64,000 bases of DNA. Source: 66-474 sp050737995. Its GTDB lineage: Bacteria; Pseudomonadota; Gammaproteobacteria; Xanthomonadales; Rhodanobacteraceae. Location: the NCBI GenBank assembly GCA_050737995.1, contig JBOHYR010000141.1, positions 1-64,000 of the forward strand, written 5' to 3'. The notes below the pieces were generated by a model. That model did not search any database. It was not told the origin of the DNA and was given only the letters and a program-made list of their open reading frames with translations. Below, piece by piece: positions 50,761-59,383 of this stretch; the stretch's first letter is position 1, and each line of letters begins with the position of its first letter. Both the position numbers and the translations under genes were made by a program.

Positions 50761-51996
50761 TCAGAACAGCCGAGTGAAGATCCGAAATCCGGCGAGATAC
50801 TCGCCAGCGATGGTCCCGAGGTTGGTGAGCAGGAACACCAAAAGGGTGCGGGCCACGCGGTTGCGCCACCACCCGGAAACATGCAACAGGTCTTTGCGCA
50901 GCGACTGGAAGTCGGCGACGCGTGGTTTGCGCAACCATGCTTCGACCATGCCGGAAAACACCCCCGAGGACAGACCCGGCGGACGCAGGGGCTTCAGCGG
51001 CCCCATGATCGCGGCCACCAATACCGACAACGGATGGCCGCCGGCAATGGCCGCGCCGATTGCGCTCAGCACCGAGGTGTAGATCACCCAGTCGCGCAAG
51101 GCGTGCCAGCCCATGGCGGCGTTGCGGTAGAACAGGTATCCGATTGCCGCGAAGATCGCGACCATCACGCCGATGGCCAGGTACTTCGGCCACTTCGGCG
51201 CGGGCAGCTTCGCCGCGAGTGGTTCGATCAGCGTCTGCGGCGGCGCGGTCTGCGCGCCGAGTTCGCGTTCGACGCCAGCGAGGTGTCCCGCGCCGATCAC
51301 CACCAGAACGCGTTTCGCAGTCGGGTTCTGCGTCGATTCCTCTCGCAGGCGCGCGGCCATGAACGTGTCGCGTTCACCGATCAGCGCGTCGTACAGGGGT
51401 TTAGAGTCGCGCGCGAATTCGCCGAAAGCGCCTTCCAGGATATCGCCCTGTTTGAGCTTCTCGATTTCGGCCTCGTCGATGTCTTCGTGCGAGAACACAC
51501 TGGCGATGAGTCCGCCGAGGATGCCCATGCGGTCGCGAAACGGCACACCGCGATAGGCGTGGTTGAGCGTCGTTCCGATCTCGCGGTCGACCAGCCACAG
51601 CGGCAGGGTGCGTTGATCGGCGGCCTGCATTGCAGCCTTCATTTCCGCACCGGGTTCGATGCCGTATTGCTCGGCGATGCGCTGCTGGAACGAGGACAAT
51701 GCCAGCGAGGCGAACACCATTCCCGCTTTTCCAGTGCGGATGATCTGGAACAAGTCCATCTTGGCGAACGCGTCTGGGTCGCGGAGACCGCGGGCGCGCG
51801 ATTCGCACAGCTCGATGGCGATGGCGTCGAACGCCTCGCCCTCGGCAAGCGCATTGACAGCATCGACCGACGTGCGCGACACGTGTGCGGTACCGAGCAA
51901 CACGTACTCGACCCCGTCACGCTGGATGCGCGTGATCGGTTGATTGTGCAGGGGGTCGTCCGACGGGACTTGGGCGGAATCAGGTGAGGCGTTCAA
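50761..51996 (-). CDS. TraB/PrgY-family membrane protein
   Basis: 411 residues. The TraB domain has YVLLGTAHVSRTSVDAV at the start and LVVIGAGHLAGVERELG near 240, the two conserved His-containing motifs of the erythromycin-esterase/TIKI-like fold. The C-terminal ~150 residues hold about four transmembrane helices (YLAIGVMVAIFAAIGYLFY and others). PrgY blocks pheromone peptides in Enterococcus; in gammaproteobacteria the role is unknown. It starts 10 nt after the aguB stop, so it is in one operon with it. Confidence 0.85.
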   Translation of the reverse strand: MNASPDSAQVPSDDPLHNQPITRIQRDGVEYVLLGTAHVSRTSVDAVNALAEGEAFDAIAIELCESRARGLRDPDAFAKMDLFQIIRTGKAGMVFASLALSSFQQRIAEQYGIEPGAEMKAAMQAADQRTLPLWLVDREIGTTLNHAYRGVPFRDRMGILGGLIASVFSHEDIDEAEIEKLKQGDILEGAFGEFARDSKPLYDALIGERDTFMAARLREESTQNPTAKRVLVVIGAGHLAGVERELGAQTAPPQTLIEPLAAKLPAPKWPKYLAIGVMVAIFAAIGYLFYRNAAMGWHALRDWVIYTSVLSAIGAAIAGGHPLSVLVAAIMGPLKPLRPPGLSSGVFSGMVEAWLRKPRVADFQSLRKDLLHVSGWWRNRVARTLLVFLLTNLGTIAGEYLAGFRIFTRLF

Positions 51997-52006
51997 GACG
52001 TTCCTG

Positions 52007-52894
52007 TCAGTCTCTGAAGCGTTGGGTCAGGTCGCCATAAGCGTCGATGCGGCGGTCGCGCAGGAACGGCCAGATGCGGCGCACCGCTTCGCTGCGCGCA
52101 AGATCGATCTCGGCGATCAAAAGTTCGCGCTTCTCCGTGCCTGCCTGCGCAAGGATTTCCCCTTGCGGGCCGGCAACGAAACTGGAACCCCAGAATTGCG
52201 CGCCGCGGCCATTGTCGGGCGCCGGCTCGAATCCGACTCGGTTGCACGCCAGCAGCGGTAGACCGTTGGCGATCGCGTGGCCGCGCTGCACCGTGATCCA
52301 TGCGTCACGCTGTCGATCCTTTTCGTCCTGCGGATCGGCGGGATCCCAGCCGATCGCTGTCGGATACAGCAGCAATTCGGCACCAGCCAGCGCCATCAGG
52401 CGTGCGGCCTCCGGGTACCACTGGTCCCAGCACACCAGTACGCCGAGCCGACCGACCGAGGTATCAATCGGGTGGAAACCCAGATCGCCCGGAGTGAAAT
52501 AGAACTTCTCGTAATACGCCGGATCGTCGGGGATATGCATCTTGCGGTAGATACCCGCGATCTCCGCCGAGCGGTCGAACACCACCGCGGTGTTGTGGTA
52601 CAGGCCCGCTGCGCGGCGCTCGAACAGCGATGCCACCACGACCAGCTTCAGTTCCGCCGCCAGCTTGCCGATGCGCTCGGTCGACGGACCTGGAATCGAT
52701 TCGGCGCGCTCGAACTCGTCCACCGACTCGTGCTGGCAGAAATACGGTCCGTTGTGGATTTCCTGCAACAGCACCAGTTGTACGCCGGCTTGCGCAGCCT
52801 CGCGCAAACCCGCCTCGATCGCACCGAGGTTGGCATTGACGCTGCCGCGGTCGGTTTCCTGCAGCAGCGCGGCTTTGAGAAGTCTGGCGGTCAT
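52007..52894 (-). CDS. aguB: N-carbamoylputrescine amidase
   Basis: 295 residues, nitrilase superfamily. Hydrolyses N-carbamoylputrescine to putrescine, CO2 and ammonia. Catalytic triad Glu45 (LLQEIHNGPYF), Lys118 (YRKMHIPD) and Cys155 (VCWDQWYPEAARL). The segment YEKFYFTPGDLGF and DQWYPE are typical of AguB rather than general amidases. aguA lies in the same orientation, but the TolB/TPR gene of 2.2 kb separates them. The TraB gene follows after 10 nt. Confidence 0.94.
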   Translation of the reverse strand: MTARLLKAALLQETDRGSVNANLGAIEAGLREAAQAGVQLVLLQEIHNGPYFCQHESVDEFERAESIPGPSTERIGKLAAELKLVVVASLFERRAAGLYHNTAVVFDRSAEIAGIYRKMHIPDDPAYYEKFYFTPGDLGFHPIDTSVGRLGVLVCWDQWYPEAARLMALAGAELLLYPTAIGWDPADPQDEKDRQRDAWITVQRGHAIANGLPLLACNRVGFEPAPDNGRGAQFWGSSFVAGPQGEILAQAGTEKRELLIAEIDLARSEAVRRIWPFLRDRRIDAYGDLTQRFRD

Positions 52895-52961
52895 GAGGAT
52901 TGCAGTTTAGCGAGAGAATGCAAATCTCGTCACCGATCACTGCGGCTTGATTGCTTTTCCT

Positions 52962-53063
52962 CCCCCTTCCGCAGGAAGGGGGATCGAGGGGGATGGCCCT
53001 TGCTTGTGGATGCGTGAGGCGCATGCCCAGCGCGGCGCGCTGACCCCTTCGTGCCGAAGGGGT
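52962..53063. repeat. CT/GA-rich stem-loop repeats (family B) between TPR and aguB genes
   Basis: CCCCCTTCC / GGAAGGGGG around GCA (52962-52982), and ACCCCTTC / GAAGGGGT around GTGCC (53043-53063), which lies directly after the TPR stop and could act as its transcript end. Same style as 21787-21810 and 26105-26208. Confidence 0.65.
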
Positions 53064-53065
53064 GA

Positions 53066-55249
53066 TTACGACGCGGGCACGGATGCGGACACGGGCGGGA
53101 TCGGGTAGGTGACCGCCGGCTTGTATTTCGCGTATTGCTTCAGCAGCGCCTGGAAGCGCGGGTCGTGGCGGATCGGGTCCCACATCGCGTCGAGCCACAA
53201 CAACACGGGCGAGTAAGTCCCCCCGATGCCGGGTGCGGCCAGCGCCTTGGCCAGCAGCGGCACTGCGAGGTCCGGGCGGCGCGCCTGGGCATAGTATTGG
53301 GCAGCAGTCAGCATGATCCCCGGGCCGTAAACCTGGTCCTTGTTGCCGGCGAGGGTCTCCAGCGCCTGGGCGACGGCGTCCAGCCCCGCCGCGTTCTGGC
53401 CCGACCCGACCTCAGCGTAACCGATCTGCGACCACTGGTTCGCCAAGCCGATTCCCGACAGCATCTTGAGCTGCGTGCGCAGCACGGGCAGCGATTGGGC
53501 GAACAGCGGCTGGGCATGGTTGTCGTCGCCCATCAGCCTGTACAGGCTGGCCTGCTGCTCGATCTTGGGGCCGTTGAGCGCGGGGGGAAAGTTGTCGGGC
53601 GTGTCCGGTATGCTCGCGAGCAGCGCGAGGGCTTCCACGAATTTGCGCTGATAGGTCAGCAGGTTGACGCGCTGAAGCTTCAAGGCCGGCTCGTCGCCCT
53701 GCATCGCGGCCAGCGCGCGCGGAATGTCGCCGGTGCTGTACGCGATCGCATTGGCGTCGTAGATCTCGGCGTTACGGTTGTCCGGATCGATCGCCAACGC
53801 GCGCTGGAACCACGTTTGCGCCTCGGGATAGCGGCTGTCCATCGCGCAGGTTGCGCCGAGCTCGTACGCCAGCGAGGAATTGCGCGGATCGAGGGCGAAA
53901 GCCTTTTGCAATGACGCGATCGAGTCATCGAAGCGGCCTTGTCGCCGTTCGACGTAACCTTGGGCCGCCAGCGCATCCGAATCGTTCGGCTTCAGTGCCA
54001 AAGCTGCCGCGAAGGCTTTCTGCGCCCCGGCATAATCGCCGCGCCCGTAGTAGTCGCTGTAACCTATTGCGAGTTGAGAAGCGGATGCATCAGGCGCCAG
54101 CTTCAACGCCTGCTCGGCGTCGGTACGGGCCTGTGCGTGAAGTTGTTTCACGTCCATGCCGCCACCACCGAACCATGCAAGCTCGCTTTCGGCATAGGAC
54201 AGCCGCGCGTAGGCCAGCGCAAAGCTGGAATCATGCTGGATGGCTTGCTGATAAAACGGTATCGCGGCCTTGAAGCTGGCCGAGTCGTAATTGATCGCGC
54301 CCTTGTTGGCCAGAAACTCGGCACGCAGGAACAGATCCATCGCGGCCTGGTTGTGGGTGGGCACCGCGGCGAGGCTGGCGGCCTCCGTTCCGGACAATTT
54401 CGTCTTCAACGTCGCCGCGATCTGCTGCGCCACATCACCCTCGACGCCGAAGATGTTGTCGAGCGTGCGCTGGTAACTCTGCGCCCAGATGTGGCTGTCG
54501 CTGCGAGTGTCGATCAACTGCACGTTGATCAGTACCTGGTTGCCGGCTTTCTGCACGGAACCTTCCAGGATCGTCGCGACGCCGAGTTCGGCCCCGACCT
54601 GCTTCAAGTTGTCCGGGTGGCTCTTGTATTTTTCGGTGGACGTGCGGGAAATGACTTTGAGATCGCCGATGTCGGCCAGCTTGGTCAGGATCAGGTCTTG
54701 CATGCCGGCCACGAAGTAGGCGTTGTCCTTGTCGTTGGAAAGATTCTCGAACGGCAGCACCGCGATGGACTTGGCGGGAATCGGCTGGGCCGCAATGGGT
54801 GCCGCCGTCTGCGCAGACGACTTGGCTGGCGCACTGGTCGCCGCGACGGCCTTTGTCGCCGTCGTGGGTCCGGCACGCCGCACCACCAGCAACCGCCAGC
54901 CCAGCAGCGCGACCGCGACGACCAGGATCGCGATGGTGATGGCGTTGAGCTTGCGCCCGATCTGACGGGTTTCCGATTCCGGGCGTGCTTGCGCGGAATC
55001 GGCCGGCTCGCTGCGGCGGATGCCCTCTGGCGTGATCTCGTAGGCCCACGCCAACCCCATCGCGATGGGAAACCCGATCACGACCAGCAACACGATCAAC
55101 CGCACCGACCAGTCAGGGATGTTGAAGAACGGGAAAACCTGGGTCGCGATCTGGATCAGCAGCCACGCCGCCACGGCGTAGGTGATCGCCGCGCGCCACA
55201 CATGGCGGCGTTTCAGTTCCTCGAACAGGCCGGATTTGTTCTGCGGCAC
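53066..55249 (-). CDS. TolB-like/TPR membrane protein (second of two paralogues)
   Basis: 727 residues. Starts LFEELKRRHVWRAAITYAVAAWLLIQIATQ, then a second helix (LIVLLVVIGFPIAMGLAWAYEITPEGIRRSE) and a third near 105-120. Then comes the TolB-N-like domain (PAKSIAVLPFENLSNDKDNAYFVAGMQDLILTKL... VISRTSTEKYKSHPDNLKQVGAELGVATILEGSVQ). TPR repeats fill from about 290 to 640 (FALAYARLSYAESE, PNDSDALAAQGYVERRQGRFDDSIASL). The start is a GTG behind the same hairpin leader as 33090-34886. It lies between aguA and aguB. Function unknown; a regulator or scaffold is inferred. Confidence 0.83.
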   Translation of the reverse strand: MPQNKSGLFEELKRRHVWRAAITYAVAAWLLIQIATQVFPFFNIPDWSVRLIVLLVVIGFPIAMGLAWAYEITPEGIRRSEPADSAQARPESETRQIGRKLNAITIAILVVAVALLGWRLLVVRRAGPTTATKAVAATSAPAKSSAQTAAPIAAQPIPAKSIAVLPFENLSNDKDNAYFVAGMQDLILTKLADIGDLKVISRTSTEKYKSHPDNLKQVGAELGVATILEGSVQKAGNQVLINVQLIDTRSDSHIWAQSYQRTLDNIFGVEGDVAQQIAATLKTKLSGTEAASLAAVPTHNQAAMDLFLRAEFLANKGAINYDSASFKAAIPFYQQAIQHDSSFALAYARLSYAESELAWFGGGGMDVKQLHAQARTDAEQALKLAPDASASQLAIGYSDYYGRGDYAGAQKAFAAALALKPNDSDALAAQGYVERRQGRFDDSIASLQKAFALDPRNSSLAYELGATCAMDSRYPEAQTWFQRALAIDPDNRNAEIYDANAIAYSTGDIPRALAAMQGDEPALKLQRVNLLTYQRKFVEALALLASIPDTPDNFPPALNGPKIEQQASLYRLMGDDNHAQPLFAQSLPVLRTQLKMLSGIGLANQWSQIGYAEVGSGQNAAGLDAVAQALETLAGNKDQVYGPGIMLTAAQYYAQARRPDLAVPLLAKALAAPGIGGTYSPVLLWLDAMWDPIRHDPRFQALLKQYAKYKPAVTYPIPPVSASVPAS

Positions 55250-55290
55250 CGCGCGCCCCTGGAGATTCCCACCGACAGCTGGCCGGCGTC
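55250..55290 (-). promoter_or_regulatory. Hairpin leader shared with the first TolB/TPR gene
   Basis: Minus strand: CCGGC-CAGCT-GTCGG (55272-55286), then GTGGGAAT, then the GTG start 22 nt after the stem. Matches the element at 34887-34922 with one C-to-T change that keeps a G-U pair. Confidence 0.6.
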
Positions 55291-55340
55291 CGCGCGCAGT
55301 GTGTGTGAATACGGTGTGGGGTGCAAGCGGCCCAGGTACT

Positions 55341-56381
55341 TCAGGGCAGCACGCCGTCCGGCAATTGCATGGTCACGCAGTGCAAGCTGCCGTTCTGCCA
55401 GATCAGGGGGCGGCAGTTGATTGGCACGATTTCGCGGCCCGGATGGGCGAGGGCGATGGTTTGCGCGGCCGCATCATCCACCACGTCGCCGTAGGCGGGC
55501 ACCAGGACCGCGTCGTTGACGACGAGGTAATTGGCGTACGAAGCGGCGAGGCGTCGATTTTCGTCGAGGATTGCCGTCGGCCACGGGAGCGGAAACAGCC
55601 GGTAGGGCTGGCCATCGAGCGTGCGCAAGGCTTCCAGTTCCATGCGCATTGCGTCGAGTTCCCGGTAATGCAGGTCGTCTGGATCGCTGCACGCTTGATA
55701 CACGATCGCGTTTTCGGGCGCGAAACGCGCGAGGGTGTCGATGTGCGCGTCGGTGTCGTCGCCTTGCAGGTAGCCGTAATCGAGCCAGAGCACGCGTTTT
55801 GCCGACAGCGCGGCGCACAGGGCGCGCCCGATTTCGTCGCGGGATTGGTCGGGATGGCGCGCGTGCAGGCAGCGCCAGGTTGTCAGGATGGTGCCGACGC
55901 CATCGGATTCGATTGCGCCGCCCTCCAACGCCCAGTCCGCGCGCCTGTGTTGCGCGCCGCGCCTGAACACGCCGTGCTCGATCAATCCGGCGACCAGCGC
56001 ATCGTCGCGTGTGGCGTCGAACTTGCCGCCCCAGCCGGTGAAGAAGAAATCGACCAGTACAAAGCGACCTTTGTCGTCGTGCAAGGTGACCGGACCTGAA
56101 TCGCGGAGCCAAGTGTCGTCGTAGGGGATTTCGACGAAGCGCACGCGTGCGAGTTGCGCGCTGGCGTCGCCGAGGAGGGCGGCGGCGTGTGCGCCGATTT
56201 CCGCGTCGGGAACACAGACAACCACCGGCTCGTAGCGTGTGATCGCTGCGACCAAGGCAACATAAGTCTCTTCAACGGCATCGAGTCGTGCTGCCCAGTC
56301 GGTGCCGGCGTGCGGCCACGCGAGCATTCCCGCCGCCTGCGGCTCCCACTCCGCAGGCAACCGCAATTCAGTGTGGCGCAT
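55341..56381 (-). CDS. aguA: Agmatine deiminase
   Basis: 346 residues, peptidyl-arginine-deiminase fold. Converts agmatine to N-carbamoylputrescine, the first step of the agmatine route to putrescine. LPAEWEPQAAGMLAWPH opens the protein. VEIPYDDTWLRDSGPV, FTGWGGKFDA, LEGGAIESDGVGTILTT and the catalytic Cys335 in NGSLHCVTMQLP are present. The ATG at 56381 gives the usual N-terminus; the frame extends 27 codons upstream from a TTG without family character. Its partner aguB lies 2.4 kb downstream. Confidence 0.93.
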   Translation of the reverse strand: MRHTELRLPAEWEPQAAGMLAWPHAGTDWAARLDAVEETYVALVAAITRYEPVVVCVPDAEIGAHAAALLGDASAQLARVRFVEIPYDDTWLRDSGPVTLHDDKGRFVLVDFFFTGWGGKFDATRDDALVAGLIEHGVFRRGAQHRRADWALEGGAIESDGVGTILTTWRCLHARHPDQSRDEIGRALCAALSAKRVLWLDYGYLQGDDTDAHIDTLARFAPENAIVYQACSDPDDLHYRELDAMRMELEALRTLDGQPYRLFPLPWPTAILDENRRLAASYANYLVVNDAVLVPAYGDVVDDAAAQTIALAHPGREIVPINCRPLIWQNGSLHCVTMQLPDGVLP

Positions 56382-56572
56382 AAGTATTTTGAAGTCTTCT
56401 GGCAGCGTCGTCAGCGCGGGCAGTGCGGATCGCCCGATGTTTTCGAACGATGCCCCAATCAAAGCTGCTGTTGTGAAAAGTCAGGCTACGGAGGGCCGTT
56501 CTGATGCTCACAGCCATGTGGCAATCAAGATTGCCGGACGATCAGGCGTGCGGCGATCACGGACGATCGCAC

Positions 56573-56896
56573 TTACAAAGCGTGCGGGCCCGGGGTACGG
56601 AGCACGCTGTGGATCACGTAGTTGTATTCGAAGTACACGACGAACTTCGCGTACTCCCAGCGATGGATCGGCGGCTGGTATTTCGAACTGCCGCCTCGGG
56701 TCGCCAGCACCCTGAGGGGGGCGCCGTACTCCCGCCGCACCTGATCCATCAACATGCCGCGCTTGGGCATGTTCATGTTTTGTTCCTGCCGCACCTTCAT
56801 GCGCAGCGTCTCGGCATGCGCCGGCATCGGCAACAACAGCGGCATGGCGGCGAGTGCAAGAGTCGCAGCGATCAAGCTGGTGGCGATACGTTTCAT
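56573..56896 (-). CDS. Small exported protein of unknown function
   Basis: 107 residues. Signal peptide 1-28 (PMPAHA). The mature part has a helical basic segment (LRMKVRQEQNMNMPKRGMLM), then DQVRREYGAPLRVLATRGGSSKYQPPIHRWEYAKFVVYFEYNYVIHSVL. The 'xxDQVxxxYGxP...PIxRWxYxxFVVYFExxxVxHxV' layout is a common gammaproteobacterial exported domain, reminiscent of SmpA/OmlA-type lipoprotein folds. No lipobox is present. Function unknown; a single gene 192 nt upstream of aguA's start. Confidence 0.75.
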   Translation of the reverse strand: MKRIATSLIAATLALAAMPLLLPMPAHAETLRMKVRQEQNMNMPKRGMLMDQVRREYGAPLRVLATRGGSSKYQPPIHRWEYAKFVVYFEYNYVIHSVLRTPGPHAL

Positions 56897-56977
56897 GACG
56901 GTGGCTTCCCCAGGCGCTATGCGCCGATGTGCCTTTGTAGCAAAAACCGCCCTTGCGCGCCAGCGGAGCCGGTCACG

Positions 56978-57001
56978 AAAAAGGCCGCTTGCGCGGCCTT
57001 T
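56978..57001 (-). terminator. Intrinsic terminator of rpmJ
   Basis: Minus strand: AAAGGCCGC, loop GCAA, GCGGCCTTT followed by TT. The stop of rpmJ is at 57023. Confidence 0.88.
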
Positions 57002-57022
57002 CCAGGGTAATGCGGGTGAGAC

Positions 57023-57148
57023 TCAGCGCTGCCGCGCCTTGAAGCGGGGGTTGCTCTTGCAGATCACGAATACCTTGCCGCGCCGGCGCACGATCTTGCA
57101 GTCACGGTGCCGCTGCTTGGCGGACTTCAGGGACGAAAGCACCTTCAC
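57023..57148 (-). CDS. rpmJ: 50S ribosomal protein L36, zinc-free (YkgO) type
   Basis: 41 residues: MKVLSSLKSAKQRHRDCKIV... ends KSNPRFKARQR. The pattern 'KVLxSLKxAKxRHxDCxIVRRxGxxxVICKxNPRFKAxQ' is the C-minus paralogue that lacks the full zinc-finger cysteines. In many bacteria it replaces the zinc form under zinc starvation through Zur. No Zur box could be identified here by eye. The GTG at 57148 follows GAGGAG. Only this L36 copy is in the window. Confidence 0.94.
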   Translation of the reverse strand: MKVLSSLKSAKQRHRDCKIVRRRGKVFVICKSNPRFKARQR

Positions 57149-57292
57149 GGCGGACTCCTCGGGGACGAAAGCTGTCGAAATAAAGCAGGAAAGTTTAGCG
57201 TGCCCAAATACTTGCCGCAAGTCCGCGTAGATGCCCATACTGGCACGTTATTCTAGGCAATCCAGTGCCCAAACCCTCCAGGAGTGACCCCC

Positions 57293-59335
57293 GTGGCAGC
57301 CGACCTCGCCCAGACATGCGTCAATACCATTCGCTTCCTGTCGGTGGACATGGTGCAAAAGGCCGACAGCGGCCACCCCGGCCTGCCGCTGGGTGCCGCG
57401 CCCATGGCCTACGTGCTGTGGACGAAATTCCTGAAGCACCACCCTTCGGACCCATACTGGGCCGATCGCGATCGCTTCGTGCTTTCGGCGGGTCATGGCT
57501 CGGCACTGCTGTACAGCCTGTTGTATTTGACCGGCTACGCATTATCGCTGGATGACATCAAGCAGTTCCGGCAGTGGGGAAGCAAGACGCCGGGTCACCC
57601 CGAGCGCGGCCACACCGCAGGCGTCGAAACCACCACCGGCCCGCTCGGACAAGGCATGGCCAACGCGGTCGGGATGGCGATGGCCGAAGCACAGCTCGCG
57701 GCTCGCTACAACCGGGACGGTCACAAGGTGGTCGACCATAACACTTGGGCGATCGTCAGCGACGGCGACCTGATGGAGGGCGTGGCTTCGGAAGCGGCGT
57801 CGCTGGCGGGGCACCTCGGACTCGGCAAGCTGACCTGCCTGTACGATGACAATTATGTGACGCTGGCCGCGGGCACCGACATCACTTTTACCGAGAGTCG
57901 CGCCGCGCGTTTCAAGGCCTATGGCTGGCATGTGCAGACAATCGAAAACGGCAATGATCTCGCCGCGATCGAGCACGCCATCAAGCGCGCGAAGCGCAAG
58001 ACTTCACGGCCCTCATTGATCCTGGTGCGTACCCACATCGGCTATGGCTCGCCACTGCAGGACAGCTACAAGGCCCATGGTTCGCCACTCGGCGCCGACA
58101 ATGTCGCCGCGACGAAAAAGAAGCTGGGCTGGCCTGAGGAACCCGCTTTCCTGGTGCCCGACGAAGCGCTGGCTCACTTTCGCGAAGCCCTCGCGAAGGG
58201 CAAATGCTCCCAGGCAGGCTGGAAGCGGCGCTGGAACAAATATGCCAAGACTTTTCCAGAGCTTGCAGCGGCATTGCAAGGTTCCATCGAGGGTAAATTG
58301 CCCACCGGTTGGGACGCCGACATCCCGAAATTCCCGGCCGATGCCAAAGGTATGGCGACCCGCAAGGCCGGTGGCAAAGTACTCTCGGCGATCGCCCCGA
58401 ATCTGCCCGCCGTGACAGGCGGCTCGGCCGACCTCGACCCGTCTACTTACACGGCGGTCGAGGGTCTGGGCGTGTTTTCCGGCGGCAACGAACCGGACGA
58501 ACAGGGCGTCGACTCGGGTGAAAAGTGGAGTTACGCCGGGCGGAATCTTCACTTCGGGGTGCGTGAACATGCCATGGGCGCGATCGCCAACGGCATGGCC
58601 GCGCACGGCGGCTTCATTCCCTACACCGCGACCTTCATGGTGTTTTCCGATTACATGCGTCCGCCGATGCGCCTTGCCGCGATCATGGGCCTGCACGTGG
58701 TCAACGTGTTCACCCACGACTCGATCGCGGTGGGCGAGGATGGTCCGACCCACGAGCCGATCGAACAACTCGCCGGTCTACGGTCGGTGCCGAACCTCAA
58801 TGTAATCCGCCCCGGCGATGCCAATGAAACCGCAGTGGCGTGGAAAGTGGCCGTTGAAACGAGTGACCGTCCGACCGTGTTGGTGCTGTCGCGCCAGAAC
58901 GTCCCCACGCTCGATCGCTCGGTGTTCGGCAGCCCGGAGGGGTTGCGCCGCGGCGCGTATGTACTGCTTGATACAGACGGCGACATGCCCGAGCTGATCG
59001 TGATCGGCACCGGCGCCGAGACCGGGCTGGTTGCCGAGGCTGTACAGAAACTCCAGGCCGAAGGCGCCAAGGTGCGTGCGGTATCGATGCCGAGCTGGGA
59101 GCTGTTCGCCCGGCAGGACCAGGCGTACCGCGACTCGGTCCTGCCGCCACAGGTGAAAAAACGGCTCGCCGTCGAAGCTGGCGTCAGTCAGGGCTGGGAA
59201 CGCTGGGTCGGTGACGCCGGCGCGACGCTCACGGTGAACCGCTACGGCGCATCGGCGCCGGGCGGAACGGTGCTCGAAAAATACGGTTTTACCGTCGACA
59301 ACGTGATTGTTCAGGCGAAAACGTTGCTCGGTTGA
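57293..59335 (+). CDS. tkt: Transketolase
   Basis: 680 residues. TPP-dependent transfer of two-carbon units in the pentose-phosphate pathway. N-terminal VQKADSGHPGLPLGAAPMAYVLW and TTGPLGQGMANAVGMA, the TPP motif SDGDLMEGVASEAASLAGH, and the pyrimidine domain GVREHAMGAIANGMAAHGG, FVFSDYMRPPMRLAAIMG, GEDGPTHEPIEQLAGLR. The start is uncertain: GTG at 57293 lies 8 nt after AGGAG; the GTG at 57284 overlaps that site. A promoter candidate is TTGCCG (57212-57217), 18 nt, CATACT (57236-57241). Confidence 0.96.
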   Translation: MAADLAQTCVNTIRFLSVDMVQKADSGHPGLPLGAAPMAYVLWTKFLKHHPSDPYWADRDRFVLSAGHGSALLYSLLYLTGYALSLDDIKQFRQWGSKTPGHPERGHTAGVETTTGPLGQGMANAVGMAMAEAQLAARYNRDGHKVVDHNTWAIVSDGDLMEGVASEAASLAGHLGLGKLTCLYDDNYVTLAAGTDITFTESRAARFKAYGWHVQTIENGNDLAAIEHAIKRAKRKTSRPSLILVRTHIGYGSPLQDSYKAHGSPLGADNVAATKKKLGWPEEPAFLVPDEALAHFREALAKGKCSQAGWKRRWNKYAKTFPELAAALQGSIEGKLPTGWDADIPKFPADAKGMATRKAGGKVLSAIAPNLPAVTGGSADLDPSTYTAVEGLGVFSGGNEPDEQGVDSGEKWSYAGRNLHFGVREHAMGAIANGMAAHGGFIPYTATFMVFSDYMRPPMRLAAIMGLHVVNVFTHDSIAVGEDGPTHEPIEQLAGLRSVPNLNVIRPGDANETAVAWKVAVETSDRPTVLVLSRQNVPTLDRSVFGSPEGLRRGAYVLLDTDGDMPELIVIGTGAETGLVAEAVQKLQAEGAKVRAVSMPSWELFARQDQAYRDSVLPPQVKKRLAVEAGVSQGWERWVGDAGATLTVNRYGASAPGGTVLEKYGFTVDNVIVQAKTLLG

Positions 59336-59346
59336 TACGACTGCAT

Positions 59347-59373
59347 CGGACGGCTCGCTCGGCGGGCCGTCCG
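59347..59373. other. GC-rich inverted repeat between tkt and the protease gene
   Basis: CGGACGGC / GCCGTCCG around an 11-nt loop, between convergent genes. No T-run on either side, so it is only a weak terminator candidate. Confidence 0.45.
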
Positions 59374-59383
59374 GCGTGTCCCG

